This document shows, piece by piece, positions 10,500 through 21,900 of a stretch of DNA of 64,000 nt (the stretch's first letter is position 1; each line of letters starts with the position of its first letter). Location: positions 237,501-301,500 of the forward strand of contig JAPJBO010000033.1 in the NCBI GenBank assembly GCA_030068145.1. The letters are read 5' to 3'. The notes beneath the pieces were generated by a model. That model saw nothing but the letters and a program-made list of their open reading frames with translations. It was not told where the DNA came from and made no database searches. The position numbers were made by a program, and so were the translations under genes. Source of the DNA: Diplonema papillatum (lineage: Eukaryota > Euglenozoa > Diplonemea > Diplonemida > Diplonemidae).

Positions 10500-12055
10500 T
10501 TTAGGTAGGCAGCTGTGTCAGGCTGAAGTTGCGGGTGCCTCTCGTAGGCTTAAGGTCAGCAAGGCGGCCGGTCCGGATGGAGTTCCGACGCATTCTTGCG
10601 CGTCCCTGATGTACAAGAAAAGGGCACCGAGTTTTGTCGTGAGGCGTACATGCAGGCACCGCCTGCAGAGTGGATGCGGTCTGAGACCCAACCGCTGTAC
10701 AAGAAAGGCAACCGGCATGATTTAGGGAACTACCGCCAAATCACCCTCGCATCGTGCTGCGGGAAGCTGTACAACGCAGTACTGCGAGGGAGGATCCGGC
10801 AGGCCCTACGTGACCAAATTGGGCAAGTTGACAGCGTCCTTCTTCCAACACAGAATGGGGGAAGGCCGGGCAGGGGCACGTCTGAACACGTCCTCTGCCT
10901 GAGAAGCGTAGTACAGCAGATCAGGATGGAAAAGGAAGGCGAAGCTTTTTTAGTGTTCGTAGACTTTTCGACCGCTTTCGACAGCGTTTTCTGGTCCGCA
11001 TTGGAAAAGCTTCTCGGAGCCTACGGTGTACCGGATTCGCTCCGGAGTGCTATCATTAGTACATACCGTGGGGCGACAACACAGGTTCGCACGCCACATG
11101 GCCTAACTGAGGCCATCGAGCTTTGCTCGGGCGTCCTCCAAGGGGACACATTGGCCCCAACGCTGTTCAACCTCGTGATCGATGCGATCATGAGAGAAGT
11201 TGAGGGGGTGGACATTCCGAACGCGGGCGTGTGCTTTGGTCCTACGTGTGGACGATGGCATATCCGCCTAAAGCACCTTGAATTTGTCGATGACATTGTT
11301 CTAATAGCCCGATCCGCAGCAGCAGCCAGAGTGCTCCTGCACAAGCTCACTGCGGCAGCCGCGAAGTATGGCCTGAAGGTCAACTACGGCGTAGGCAAGA
11401 CAGAGGTAGTCGTCCTGGGTTCGCCAGTTGTACGTACCGTAACGCGTCCAGATGGGGCCTCCCTCCGTGAGGTTCCGGACTACAAATACCTCGGCTCCAT
11501 GCTCGTGGACAGCAGAGCGGATTTCCTACGGAACAAGTCTTTGGCCTGGGTAGCAGTACACAGACTGAAGTCTGTTCGGTGGTCCACGATTAGGCTCGAC
11601 CTAAAGGTTTTGTTTTTCAAGACGCTCGTGGTTCCCGTCTTTCTGTCAGGCGCCGAAACTTGGATCGTTGGCACTTCCCTGCTTCCTGAGATCACGGGAG
11701 CATACACTTGTCTAGTTCGGTTTGTTCGAGGCATTAAGGTCTACAGTCGCGAAACGCGCTGTAGCAATAATGACCTTCTTGCGGATCAGTTCCCGAGGAT
11801 CGAAGTTGAGTTGCAGAGAAAGCGGCACCGCTTCGCTGGGCACTGCCTGAGGGCGGACCAGCCAGCAGAAGTACATCGACCAACTCATTTGTGCGGCACC
11901 GACCTGCCACGTTCAAGCTTGCTCCGACCACTGCACCCTCTGCCGACACTCGCTAGCCGTCGACGCTCATGACGGCAGCCCCATCCTGAAGTGCAAATAC
12001 TGCCGACGCGTCACTGCTGCCGTGTGCGCTCGGATTGGCGCCGCTCAAGCGGCCA
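10500..12055 (+). mobile_element. LINE (non-LTR retrotransposon) remnant
   Basis: The RT fingers motif KAAGPDGVP is encoded at about 10551-10585 in one frame, and the rest of the RT follows from 10596 in another frame. A decayed CxxC-type finger lies beyond 11900 (frameshifted). No endonuclease or poly-A tail is recognisable, so the copy is 5'-truncated or eroded. It lies in the sense orientation within the probable first intron of the secreted-protein gene. Confidence 0.7.
10596..11972 (+). pseudogene. LINE reverse transcriptase, frameshifted at its N terminus
   Basis: The 458-codon frame shows the RT order expected of non-LTR elements. PLYKKG...NYRQI comes first, then the catalytic motif A FVDFSTAFDS, then GVLQGDTLAPTLFN, then motif C FVDD (in place of the usual Y/FADD), then YLG. 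A C-terminal R-x-R-F-A-G-H-x-L-R segment, typical of the LINE thumb/connector, follows. The preceding KAAGPDGVP motif sits in a different frame (10480-10725), so at least one frameshift or deletion lies near 10590-10640. A second break separates the zinc-finger tail. It would have copied element RNA at a nicked target. The copy here is probably dead, though the catalytic Asp residues (DF, DD) remain. Confidence 0.7.
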
Positions 12056-12458
12056 CCTTATGTCACTCGTTCGTTTGTAAAGATTGCTCCGTTCTTCTCC
12101 CTGACTTGTTCCCGGATTAGGATGACACATACTACTACTGCTACTGAGCCGCCCAGAATTCCAAAAAGTTGCAGTTTTCTGTATCCTGGGCCCGGAGCCA
12201 CAGAGGAATGGAAGAAACCCCGGAGACAGAGGCAAACAGGCCGATTGCAATTGCTGTTGCTTCTTCCGGCATTGCGGCCATGGACCTGCGGGGGAAGAAC
12301 CGCGCACAATCGTTTTCGTCTTCCCCTCAAGTTTGACGCATCAGACCAGCAAGGCCTTGCATATATCGCAAGTTCCCCAAACATGAAACTACCGGTTTCC
12401 CGCTTTTGCCAAAACATTGAGTTGTGTTGTCTCCCCCCGATTTCTACTCTGCCATTCC

Positions 12459-15400
12459 ATGCCACTCCGCACTTTTCTACAGAAGGTCGGCGGTACGTTC
12501 GTTATTGGGTTCGAGAAGCAGACGCTTCGCACGAGGAACTTCGCTGCGCTTGCGGTGGGCGCCGGTGACGACGGAAGACTTGACGAGGCCTACGTGTCGG
12601 TCAACGGAGTTATGGGGCACTTTTCGTTCTTTTCAGACAAACCCGTCCAGCGTCTAGTCCAGCCGAGACTTTTTGTTGGCGCAGCATCTATCATTTCATC
12701 GTCTCACTCGACTGAGCAGGGACCTTGCACGGTCAAGATCTCAGTCCGATACCAACCCCCATGGCTGTCGAAGGTAACACAGGAACGCGATACGGATTAT
12801 CTTGGAAAGGTGTCGGGTAAGGCCAGTTTCATCCTTCAGTTTGGAATGACCTTCAGCGTGCCGTGCCTGTGGGAGGTTGCCTTCCCCGCACTTTACACCC
12901 GGGAGACCGCGACAAGGTTATTTCGCCCTGTCGCCCTGTCGGTGAACCTTCTGATGCTTGAGCTTCAATCGACGGCAGCCAAGCGAACACCTGCAAGTAG
13001 AACCGCCACGGTGCTAGCAGATGGCACGAACACCGCACCTGCAGCAACACCGAAACCGGCGCCGCCGACCGCGAAACCGGCGCCGCCAACCGCGAAACCG
13101 GCGCCGCCAACCGCGAAACCGGCGCCGCCGACCGCGAAACCCGCGCCGCCGACCGCGAAACCGGCGCCGCCAACCGCGAAACCGGCGCCGCCGACCGCGA
13201 AACCCGCGCCGCCAACCGCGAAACCCGCGCCGCCAACCGCGAAACCGGCGCCGCCGACCGCGAAACCCGCGCCGCCAACCGCGAAACCCGCGCCGCCAAC
13301 CGCGAAACCGGCGCCGCCGACCGCGAAACCCGCGCCGCCAACCGCGAAACCCGCGCCGCCGACCGCGAAACCGGCGCCGCCGACCGCGAAACCGGCGCCG
13401 CCGACCGCGAAACCGGCGCCGCCGACCGCGAAACCCGCGCCGCCGACCGCGAAACCGGCGCCGCCGACCGCGAAACCAGCGCCGCCGACACCGGCGGATG
13501 GAGCTCAAACGCCGCCGAAGAAGAAGTCTTTTGTCTCGGATAGCATGTTCATTCTCGCGGCGGGAATGCGGTTTTACCCGTGGGTACCGATGGAAGACTG
13601 GGGAACCCCGACACAGCGATCGGCCAAAGCACTGAGCATCGACGCGGATTTGGAGAAGGCGAAGGTTCTCGCTGAGGGGGTGGCGACGGGGGTTCTCGCG
13701 ACGCCGTTCTGCTTCGGGGATTGCGCCGCGGCCGACGGGAACGGAGCATACGACGCGCGGCGGAGCGTCTCCGGAGAGGCGAGTTTGCGGATGAAGGGTG
13801 ACTGCGGGATCGAGATGCAAGCGAATGTGGATGAGGTTACACTGGGAGGGGTGGCGTACGCCCTCGGAGGCGACGACATGCGGGCATCTCTGGAATCGGC
13901 GGACGTCGAGGGGCTCGGGTTCCGGGACGTCGACTTATCGATGGGTGTGACGAAGTCCGGCAACGTTCTGTTCGAAGCGGTCGGGGCACCGTCGTACGAC
14001 GACGGCAGCACGCTGTCGTTCCTCGGAACGAATCTGACGATCGGAGTGACCGCGGAGAAGCAACCGCTGTACAAGCGGTTGAGGCTGACGGCGGGGATGG
14101 CTGCGGACGACTCGGAGAAAGTGTTCCGGCTCCGGGATTTGAAGGGAAACTTCGGGATGTCGTTGCACATGCAGTACGAGAAGCTTTCGTACATTGGAGG
14201 TGTGTCGACGGAGTACAAGGTGAACCTGCCGGTTGCGGTGTGCGTGGAGAACTGCGAAGACGGTGCGTCGCGGCGGGACCTGCACTTCACGGGGGAGTTG
14301 GGAGTGGAGTTCAACCCGACGGCCCAGGTGAGCGGGGACCTGTCGGCGGCAGGGTGGTGGTACAAGGCGTACGGGATGCCGTTCTTGCACCTCGGGGACA
14401 TGATCCTGGGGTTGTCGATGGACCTGTCGACGTTGCTGCCGTCGCGACTGACTGCCGGAGGAGCTGTGTGCCTCGGGAAGGCGGACAACTGCGAGAAGAG
14501 GGAGGAACCGTACATCGAGGGGCGAGGGTACGTGGGGCTCAGCTGGAAGACGATGCAGGACAACTTCTTCATCGCCATGGTGAACCGGCTGACGATCGGA
14601 GATCTGTTCGAGGTCTTCGCGGAGTTTGCACCCGAGTTGGCGAACGTGAAGCCGCTGGTGGGGTCGAAGGTGCTCGGGAGCGGGATCCTCCCGTACGACG
14701 AGTCGGCTTGCGACGCGGGGGCGGAGCTGGACCTGGACTGCTTCGCGGTGGTGTCGTTCGCTTTCATCGACAAGGAGCTCGACTTCTCGTCGGGGAACGT
14801 TGTGAAGATCCCGAGCGGGGTGCAGGTGAGGGGGAGGCTGCACCTGGGGAGTTGGGAGATCCTGGTGTACGTGAAGGCGGACGAGCGGTCTCTGGTTGCC
14901 GACGTCCGGATGGACCCGGTCGCGCTGAGCATCGGCGGGTTCGACCTGATGCGGATCGGCGAGCGGTTTGAGAACGGGCACGTGGTGGGCGGGGCGAACT
15001 TGTTCATGGCGTTCATTGCGATGCCGCCGATGGCTGGGATCGACATTTTGGGGGCGATCGAGATTCCGCTGATCGGTGCGACCGGCGAAGTGACGATTGT
15101 GCTGGACGACGACGAGTTCTCTTTCAGAACGTCGGTGTCGCTGTTCTGGGGGATCTGGTCGAGCACCGCGTACGCTGTTTGGGACTGGGAGTTCAGCACG
15201 TTCAACATGGGGCTGGAGGACGTGTCGTTCGGGTTGGTGAGACTGGACGAGCTGTCGTTCGCGTTTGACTCTGCTGAGAAGCTGGGGCTGTTCAAAGGCA
15301 AAATTACGGTGTTGGGCATTGCGGGTGCGAGCGTCGACGTGCGCGTCGGGGACTCTGGGAGCGGGGGCTTTTCGTTGGCGTTCCGAGCGTCGGCAAGCGT

Positions 15401-17072
15401 GATTGGGGCGACGCTGACTGTGAGCGGACAGGGGACGGTGCGGACGCCGCTGCAGAACAGCGACTGGGACCTGACCCCGAGCACGAGCTTCGATTCGGCC
15501 GCTTTGCAGGCGGACGTTGAGAAGGAGGTGCAGGCGGCTGCAGAATCTGCGGAGCAGGAGTGGAACGCGGCGAAGAACTTCGCGGAGGAAGGGCTGCAGT
15601 TCATGCGGGATCAGGTGGGAAGTTTCGTGGACGACGCGTTCGACGAAGCCAGCGAGTTCTTGGACTCCGTAATGAAGTCCCCGGTGGTGAAGAAGCTCGC
15701 CGACAACGCGGACAAGATCCTGAAGGGCGACTTCAGCGGCGTCAGCGATCTCGCCAGCAGTTTTGTGAAGGGCGTCACAGATGCTGTCACAAGTAAGAGC
15801 GTGAAAAACCATAAGGTCACGAAGTTGTCGTCTACGGACGAGTACAACTGCATCGAGCTGAAGGAGTCGTGGGACGTGCAGTCTAAAGCGTTCGGGATTT
15901 CGTACAAGACGAAGTCGTATTCGCGGATGATCCCGAACGAGTCGTGCCTGAAGGAGCGAGTAGAGGCTCTGGAGGCTGCCGAGGAGAAGGCTGAAGACAT
16001 CGAAGTAGTGAAGAAAGTGGTGGAAGATTCGAAGGCGGGCAACCCTGGGTTTTTGGCGGTGCTCGCGGGAACGCGGATCCCGGCACCTCGCATCGGCCTC
16101 GCTGGTGGAACGGTGCTCCAAACGCGCAACGGTTCGGTGCTCGACGCCAAGGTCGCCGTTGCCATTGATGCAGGTGTGCAGGCGTTGGCCGGACCGGGCG
16201 GTTCTGTGGGTTCCAGTGCCGTCGAGGACACGGAAACGACGTTCTCGATCGCGAGCAGCCTCGACTACAGCTCGCCGGAGGCGTTTGAAGCGTCGGTGCG
16301 CGAAGCTACGAAGTCCATCGTGGACAAAGCGAAGGACGCCGTGCTTTCGAAGCAAGCCGGGGTGAACATGGAGCAGGCAAACCGGCTCATGTTTACGCCA
16401 GCTCCGTTCGTGTTTCCGTCGCTGCCGTGGGGCAACTGGTTTTCCAACAGACTGGCAAGTGCGCGGTCCGGAGATGCTTTGGATGTTTCTGGAGCATTGG
16501 TTGCGCCGGTCCTCGGCGCGGCGAAGCCGGAGTCGCACGTGTGCTCCGAGGGCGGCACTCCGTGGGAAGCGCCGGACTTGAAGTTCACCGACTCGCGGTG
16601 CCGGAAGGCTTCAGTAAGGGTCATCGGGACGGAGAACCTTGCAATGCCTCCTTTCGGGGTGAAGAGCTTCGTGTGCGGAACGCACTTCAAGATGGTGTCG
16701 TGGCAAGCGAAGTACGGGAACGACTGCGGCCGGACAACGAGCAGTGTGGTGGACCAGATCGTGACCATCGTCCCGTCCCAGGTCGAGCTCACCCACGAGC
16801 CGGGCTCAGCGACGGTGTCGGCTGAGGAGTTCGCACGACCTTCGGAAGGGAACACGTGGATGCCGCGGTGGGATGTCGGGTGCTACATGTCTATGCTCAT
16901 CGACGCGAAGGATGTCCTTGTCTCGTCGAGCTGTGGGATACGGGTGATCGAGAGGACGTGGTCCGCCGGCATCGACTTCGAAGGAACGAGGGTCGACACT
17001 CGGTCGTGCGAGCCGCCTCCGCTGAAGTACTACGTGCAGTTCATCACCGTTTTGACGGCGGAGCGTTGTTGA
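12459..17072 (+). CDS. Large Pro-repeat, beta-rich extracellular-type protein, probably the 3' exon of the 9547 gene
   Basis: The open frame runs to a TGA at 17070-17072. The first ATG is at 12459, but 12483 follows a pyrimidine-rich stretch ending CTACAG in phase 0, fitting the donor at 10444. Spliced, the protein would be about 1830 residues. After an N-terminal part comes a 21-copy KPAPPTA spacer (13053-13490). About 900 residues of Gly, Asp and Val-rich alternating sequence then suggest repeated beta-sheet modules with paired cysteines. A helical segment (about 15500-15800) and a Cys-containing C-terminal domain follow. No transmembrane anchor is evident. A stop-free 204-bp segment (12817-13020) has GTAAGG and TAGCAG borders and could also be an intron. 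A cell-wall or extracellular-matrix role is inference; no family name is offered. Confidence 0.7.
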   Translation: MPLRTFLQKVGGTFVIGFEKQTLRTRNFAALAVGAGDDGRLDEAYVSVNGVMGHFSFFSDKPVQRLVQPRLFVGAASIISSSHSTEQGPCTVKISVRYQPPWLSKVTQERDTDYLGKVSGKASFILQFGMTFSVPCLWEVAFPALYTRETATRLFRPVALSVNLLMLELQSTAAKRTPASRTATVLADGTNTAPAATPKPAPPTAKPAPPTAKPAPPTAKPAPPTAKPAPPTAKPAPPTAKPAPPTAKPAPPTAKPAPPTAKPAPPTAKPAPPTAKPAPPTAKPAPPTAKPAPPTAKPAPPTAKPAPPTAKPAPPTAKPAPPTAKPAPPTAKPAPPTAKPAPPTPADGAQTPPKKKSFVSDSMFILAAGMRFYPWVPMEDWGTPTQRSAKALSIDADLEKAKVLAEGVATGVLATPFCFGDCAAADGNGAYDARRSVSGEASLRMKGDCGIEMQANVDEVTLGGVAYALGGDDMRASLESADVEGLGFRDVDLSMGVTKSGNVLFEAVGAPSYDDGSTLSFLGTNLTIGVTAEKQPLYKRLRLTAGMAADDSEKVFRLRDLKGNFGMSLHMQYEKLSYIGGVSTEYKVNLPVAVCVENCEDGASRRDLHFTGELGVEFNPTAQVSGDLSAAGWWYKAYGMPFLHLGDMILGLSMDLSTLLPSRLTAGGAVCLGKADNCEKREEPYIEGRGYVGLSWKTMQDNFFIAMVNRLTIGDLFEVFAEFAPELANVKPLVGSKVLGSGILPYDESACDAGAELDLDCFAVVSFAFIDKELDFSSGNVVKIPSGVQVRGRLHLGSWEILVYVKADERSLVADVRMDPVALSIGGFDLMRIGERFENGHVVGGANLFMAFIAMPPMAGIDILGAIEIPLIGATGEVTIVLDDDEFSFRTSVSLFWGIWSSTAYAVWDWEFSTFNMGLEDVSFGLVRLDELSFAFDSAEKLGLFKGKITVLGIAGASVDVRVGDSGSGGFSLAFRASASVIGATLTVSGQGTVRTPLQNSDWDLTPSTSFDSAALQADVEKEVQAAAESAEQEWNAAKNFAEEGLQFMRDQVGSFVDDAFDEASEFLDSVMKSPVVKKLADNADKILKGDFSGVSDLASSFVKGVTDAVTSKSVKNHKVTKLSSTDEYNCIELKESWDVQSKAFGISYKTKSYSRMIPNESCLKERVEALEAAEEKAEDIEVVKKVVEDSKAGNPGFLAVLAGTRIPAPRIGLAGGTVLQTRNGSVLDAKVAVAIDAGVQALAGPGGSVGSSAVEDTETTFSIASSLDYSSPEAFEASVREATKSIVDKAKDAVLSKQAGVNMEQANRLMFTPAPFVFPSLPWGNWFSNRLASARSGDALDVSGALVAPVLGAAKPESHVCSEGGTPWEAPDLKFTDSRCRKASVRVIGTENLAMPPFGVKSFVCGTHFKMVSWQAKYGNDCGRTTSSVVDQIVTIVPSQVELTHEPGSATVSAEEFARPSEGNTWMPRWDVGCYMSMLIDAKDVLVSSSCGIRVIERTWSAGIDFEGTRVDTRSCEPPPLKYYVQFITVLTAERC
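13053..13490 (+). repeat. 21-bp coding minisatellite, 21 copies (KPAPPTA)
   Basis: The 21-bp unit encodes Lys-Pro-Ala-Pro-Pro-Thr-Ala. Its first copy starts at 13053 and its last at 13473, exactly 20 periods apart. Variation is nearly all synonymous third-base change (CCG/CCC, CCG/CCA), so the peptide is conserved. It forms a stiff extended spacer. Confidence 0.9.
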
Positions 17073-18041
17073 CGCAGAAGATGGTGACGTCGGAAGCTTG
17101 TACGAACGCAACTTTTTTATGTCTTATATAAGCGTGAGAGTTTGTCGTCGCTGTTGAAAAGCGAGGCAGGCTCGAGAAGGAGGATATTCCGAGACGGCGC
17201 GGGCAGGAGGCTTTCGTTCTTTTTTATTTTAATCACAACTGAGAACGTTGTCAACTCCAAGTTTTTGACCCCCTGCGCCCCCCGTTGAAAGCAGCATCTG
17301 CTCGCATGCAGTGTCAGGTGACCAGAAAGTGCGTGCTGTGAAAAGAGTGTGTGTGTAGTATCCGGAGTGGTCCTCCTTCGCGTGGCAATCAAAACTTTGT
17401 GACGAAGTATGCGTTTACCTGGTTATGGTATCTGCAATCACCAGGCCCCTCGTCTTGATAAAAGAAACTTGTTGGGACCCCCTCCCCGAGACGGATTTTT
17501 CTGTCGCGTAGCAGGGTGGTCCTGGTTTCGACGAGCTACGAAGAGAGAGCCTACTGACGAACCATTTCGCGCTGATGGTCCTGCTCAACGTGTCTGTGGC
17601 TTGATAAACTCGGCTCATATAGACACGGCGTTGACCACAACACCATTCCCAGCGCGTTTTCCCTCCCTGTGTCCCCCATTGGAGTTGTAGCTCCCTGCGA
17701 CAATCTTGTGTGTGGAAGTATTGATACACCGTTCATCGCAGTGGCAGCAGAACTTTTTCTGTCTCCACTTCGATCAGGGAAAGGTTGCTGACACTCCCCG
17801 GCGAGGCTTCAGTGCAATGCCATTCAGTTTTGAGAGCTTCCCGGTGACCCTTTTTTCGGTACCGGAGATACAAGGAAGTCAAATGCGCATTAGTTTGCAC
17901 CTTCAAGTTCAAGAATTGCGGAACGTGCACAGAGTTCGCACCAAATGAATGAATGTGCTTTGCGGCACTCGGGGTAATCGAAGCCGACTTCGCAAGCATG
18001 ACGTTCTTGTTTTCGATTTGACATCATCGACCTTGCTATGT

Positions 18042-18068
18042 ATCTCTCGACTCGCTGGGTCGAGAGAT
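18042..18068. repeat. Short perfect hairpin
   Basis: ATCTCTCGAC pairs with GTCGAGAGAT across a 7-base loop. It may fold in RNA or be a binding site. It lies about 870 bp before the next start, and its function is unknown. Confidence 0.5.
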
Positions 18069-18770
18069 TAGCGGCAACACGTGCGAATCAGGAGACCTTA
18101 TAGGCTCTCAACCTCACAACTCCCTCCCTCCGTTCGCGCGTGAACTCCAAACTGTTTGTTCTCATCGCAGTTTCGCGTTCACGTTGCTCAACCATCTTTT
18201 CAAAACTCGGTTGTGTTCTCAAAGCCGATTTTTTCTCCATTTCTATTGTAGTCTGGACGAGTGCGCTACGAAGTGCCAGTGAAAATGTCAGAGAGTGGGC
18301 AACTTGGCTACTGAATGGAACCCACCGATCACGAGGTCGCACGGAGCTGAGCTTCGGATGCAGCCCTCCAGAAGGGAGTTTCCGTAGTAGACATTCTGCC
18401 GACTCACCGCATGGCGTTGAACATGGCTAAGGTGTGTTATCGACCGTAGAAACCCGTTCTCTCACTGCCGTAAAGAAGTCTCGAAATCTCCCATTGCCTG
18501 AGCCCTGTCCTCTTTCTGCACAGCATTGGAGACGCGCAGATACTCTGACCAAGCTGAGTGGTTGAGGACCAACGAACATGAACTATCACAGGCACACATC
18601 GCCTTCTACCGTATTGCAAGGCATCCATGCGTTCTGGCAATCGGCCGGAGTCGCGCAGAGAGCAGGGTGACTGTTCATCCACGCAAACTATGCGTGACTC
18701 TACGTGCCACACCCATGTGTAAAGCAATAATCAAGACAGGAGAAGCAGCAGTGGTTGCAAAAAAAAAACG

Positions 18771-18820
18771 AAAAGAACGCCGTCACAGGCAACTGACTGC
18801 GCGATAATCGCCGGAAACAG
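18771..18820 (+). promoter_or_regulatory. Dispersed 5'-flank motif, copy 1
   Basis: A block of about 47 bp (AAAGAACGC...CACAGGCAACTGACTG...ATCGCCGGAAACA) ends about 115 bp before the ATG at 18935. A near-identical block ends about 43 bp before the ATG at 36878. The recurrence in front of two unrelated starts suggests either a shared promoter/UTR element or a small repeat that supplies one. Confidence 0.4.
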
Positions 18821-18934
18821 AAAAAAAAAACTGAGCGAACTTCGCCGGAAACACAAAAAAGAAGCGAGTTGCCGGCGGGAGCAACCCTCTCCATACGAGG
18901 GGCCCCTGGGGGGGGGACACGGAAGAACGCGGAG

Positions 18935-21900
18935 ATGAGTCATCTACCCATGCACGCGTTCTGGCAAGGATCCGACCGGAATGTGGGCAGGTCCCGGAGG
19001 GAGCAGAGGAGGGAGAGCATCAGCGCAGATGACGGAAGGGTGGCTCTGCTAAAAGACCTCAGTGGTGGGTCCATGAGCACGAAGGCGTGCCGCAAGCTGT
19101 TGGTGGAGCATGGAGGCGACGTAGACGCAGCAGGAGACGCCTTCATACAGCTCACCGGGAGCGACGGCATGATCGAAAAACTCAATGAAGAAGCGGAAGA
19201 AGACGACGAAGACGGAGCCCCTGAGTCCCTCAGCGTGGCAGACGTCCTCATCCCCGCCGAAGCTGCCAGCATGCCGGGGGTTCTTGAGTGGATGCAGATG
19301 CAGCTCGCCGCCACCGGCACCACCGCGAAGCTCAGCTTCAATCCAAGCAAGTCCTCTTCCAAACCGGCCCCATCCCCTCCAACCCACGATTCGACCTCCT
19401 TGACACCCTCAGCAGACCCGGGCTCCGCGTCAAATCGGAGTCCTGTCCTTTCCGACAGCTCTGTTTTGAGCTGCTCTGAGACAGAAGTGCAAAGCCTCCC
19501 CGGCGCGCGGCAGGTCGCGGTGCAGTTCAGCAAGGACCTGGTCAACTCGATCGTGAAGCGCGACCGGGGCGAGATGTCGAGCTCCGGCGGCGAAGGAGCC
19601 GACATCCGGTTCGCGCCCTGCCTCTTCGAGATGAGCACCGCGATGGCGCGTGACGGCGTCGTGCACCCGCAGAAGCCGTGGGTCGCCGGCAAGCCGGCCC
19701 GGCCTGCGGCCGGGCAAACCGCGGCGCAGGCGTCGTCGCAGGCGATGCTGTCGATGCTCAACCCCCTGCTCGCCCTGCCGAGGGTAGGGCTGGGCGGCGC
19801 GGAGGCCGACGAGTCCGCCGGCGACCAGGACATGGCCGACGACGCCGTGGCACCGGCGTCGAACGGCGGCGGGTGCAGGGAAGTCACGCAGGCGAGCCTG
19901 AAGGCCGCCGCCCGCCACCAGTACGACGTGTTCGTCGGCGACGTCGTCTGGGTCGTTCCGGCCGCGGTCCTCGAAGTCAAACCCGACGCATCGCCCAGGG
20001 CCGCCGCGTTCGCCCTCCAGCAGCAGCACCCCGCCCCGTCTTCCCCCGCGAAGCAGCCGGCGGGAGCCGCCGTGTCGGTCTCGGTGAAACTCGACGGCGG
20101 CCCCGCGCCGCCGCACCGCGACGCCGCCGCGAAGGCGGCGGCGAAGGCAGCCGCGTCGAAGATCACGTCCTTCGTCCGGTACGGCGGGCTGCCAGCCGGC
20201 GGCGTGCGCCCGTTCGTGGAGTACCTTGAGAAGAGCTACCCGGACACGCGGATCTTCTACGAAGAGGGCCCGGCGCGCGGGTGGACGACTTTCGTTGCGT
20301 GCGGCATCGCGTCGCGGCTGGCGGCGCAGTACCTCAGCGGCACCGTCGTATTCGACGTGCCGTGCCCGCCGCTGCTCACGCCGAACAGCGACAGCCTCGT
20401 GTCGCTGCGGGCGCTCGTCTTCAAGCAGACCGGCTGCTTCTTCTTCCTGAAGGCCGCGGCGGGCGCGGAGCCGGACACCAGCGCCGTGGGCGTGCTCGGC
20501 CCAGCGAGCGCGCGGCGGCAGGCCGTCGACGTGATCTCCGGGCACCGTTACGTCACCGAGTGTGTCCTGCGGATCCCGCCGGAGTACAACGAGGTGTTCC
20601 GCGCGAAGGGCGCGCTGCTCTCGTCGCGGCTCGGCTGCAGGGTGCGGTCGCAAGGGTCTGGGAGGGTCCGGCTGGTGGGCCGGTCCGAAGCACTGGTCGT
20701 CGCGAAGGACGTCGTCGGCAAGCTCTGCGCCTTCATCACCACCGCGCTGCAGGGCATCAGCATGACCGCGGTCACCCGGTCCCTGATGGCCGACGTGCTG
20801 CACGTCGAAACCCGCGTGCTGATCCCGCCCGGCATCAAACCCCTGCTGCAAGGCACCGGGTTCACCGCCGCTCGCGGTGATCTCCCCGGGAAGCAGGCGC
20901 CTGAGGGCCCTCTCTTCAAGCGCAACGTGGAAGATCTCCAACGGAAGGCAACGACGCTGTGGGCTGGAAGCGACAGCTTCACCGACACGCTGGGGCGGCT
21001 GCTGCAGCAGGAGAAGATCGTCACCTCCGTTGAGGACATGGGCGTCGGGAGCCTGATGATGGACCTGCACCCGGGCGACGTCGTCGAACGCGGCGTGGGG
21101 TGGAACATGGCGCGCACCGGCGACAGCCGGACAGCCGGGAAGACCATCCGCGACCTGGTCATCGGCAAGCCCGCGCCGCTCCAGCATTTCGTCACGGGGA
21201 AGGTCATCCGCGTCGAGCCCGGGATCCAAGAGGGCGGGCACAGCTTCCAACTGACAGTCCTCGACTGGATCCGGTGCACCCTCGATCCGATGAAGCCCGA
21301 TCCCGGGCGGCCCACCTGCGACGCGCTCACGCTGTCCTGGGACACCGAGGAGGGAAAAACCGCTCGCCACGTGGTCGCGTGCCCGGGAGCGTTGATGCTC
21401 CGCAGGGTGGAGCGGGCGAGGCGCTCGACACGCAACGCGAAGGACGCAGCGCTCATCGCCGCGTGCAAGGACGTCCTCCGGATGTCGTACGCGTCCACCG
21501 TCGACGAGGTTCTCTTCTCCGAGCTGCTGAAAGTCGTCAAGACCTTCGACTCCGGCGACCGGCAGCAGATCGTCGCCCTCGAGCGCTGCCGGCAGCGGGC
21601 GCGGGAGTCCGCCCGGGAGGCGCACCAGCTCACCGCTGCGACGCTGAAGGCGCTATACGCGATCGACTGCGAGTCGCCGGGGAAGGCGAAGGGAAAGCCC
21701 GTGAAGGACGCGCTCCTGCACCACGTCGACGTCATCTCGCACACCTGGACGCAGATGTGCAAGCTCGCCGAGTGGGAGGTGGAGGCCATTTTGCACAAGG
21801 GCCGCGCGCTGCTCGACGAAGCCAGCCGGGCCGAAAACTGGACCCAGACCTGCTGGGAGGCGGTCCAGCGGATTGCGACGTCGACGGGGGCGTACGTTGA

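Larger units (their letters stand above)
17073..18934. other. Intergenic region
   Basis: About 1.9 kb between two plus-strand genes. It contains only short ORFs, a 10-bp-stem hairpin (18042-18068) and, just before the next ATG, a dispersed motif (18771-18820) and A-runs. No gene is supported. Confidence 0.6.

Noticed and set aside
13935-16538. Minus-strand ORF of 867 codons opposite the large secreted protein
   Set aside because: It is the complement of a strongly coding GC-rich frame, with Arg/His/Pro-rich composition typical of antisense shadows. The same reasoning removes the long minus ORFs at 19430-21625, 44891-46762, 46880-48268 and 48569-50815.
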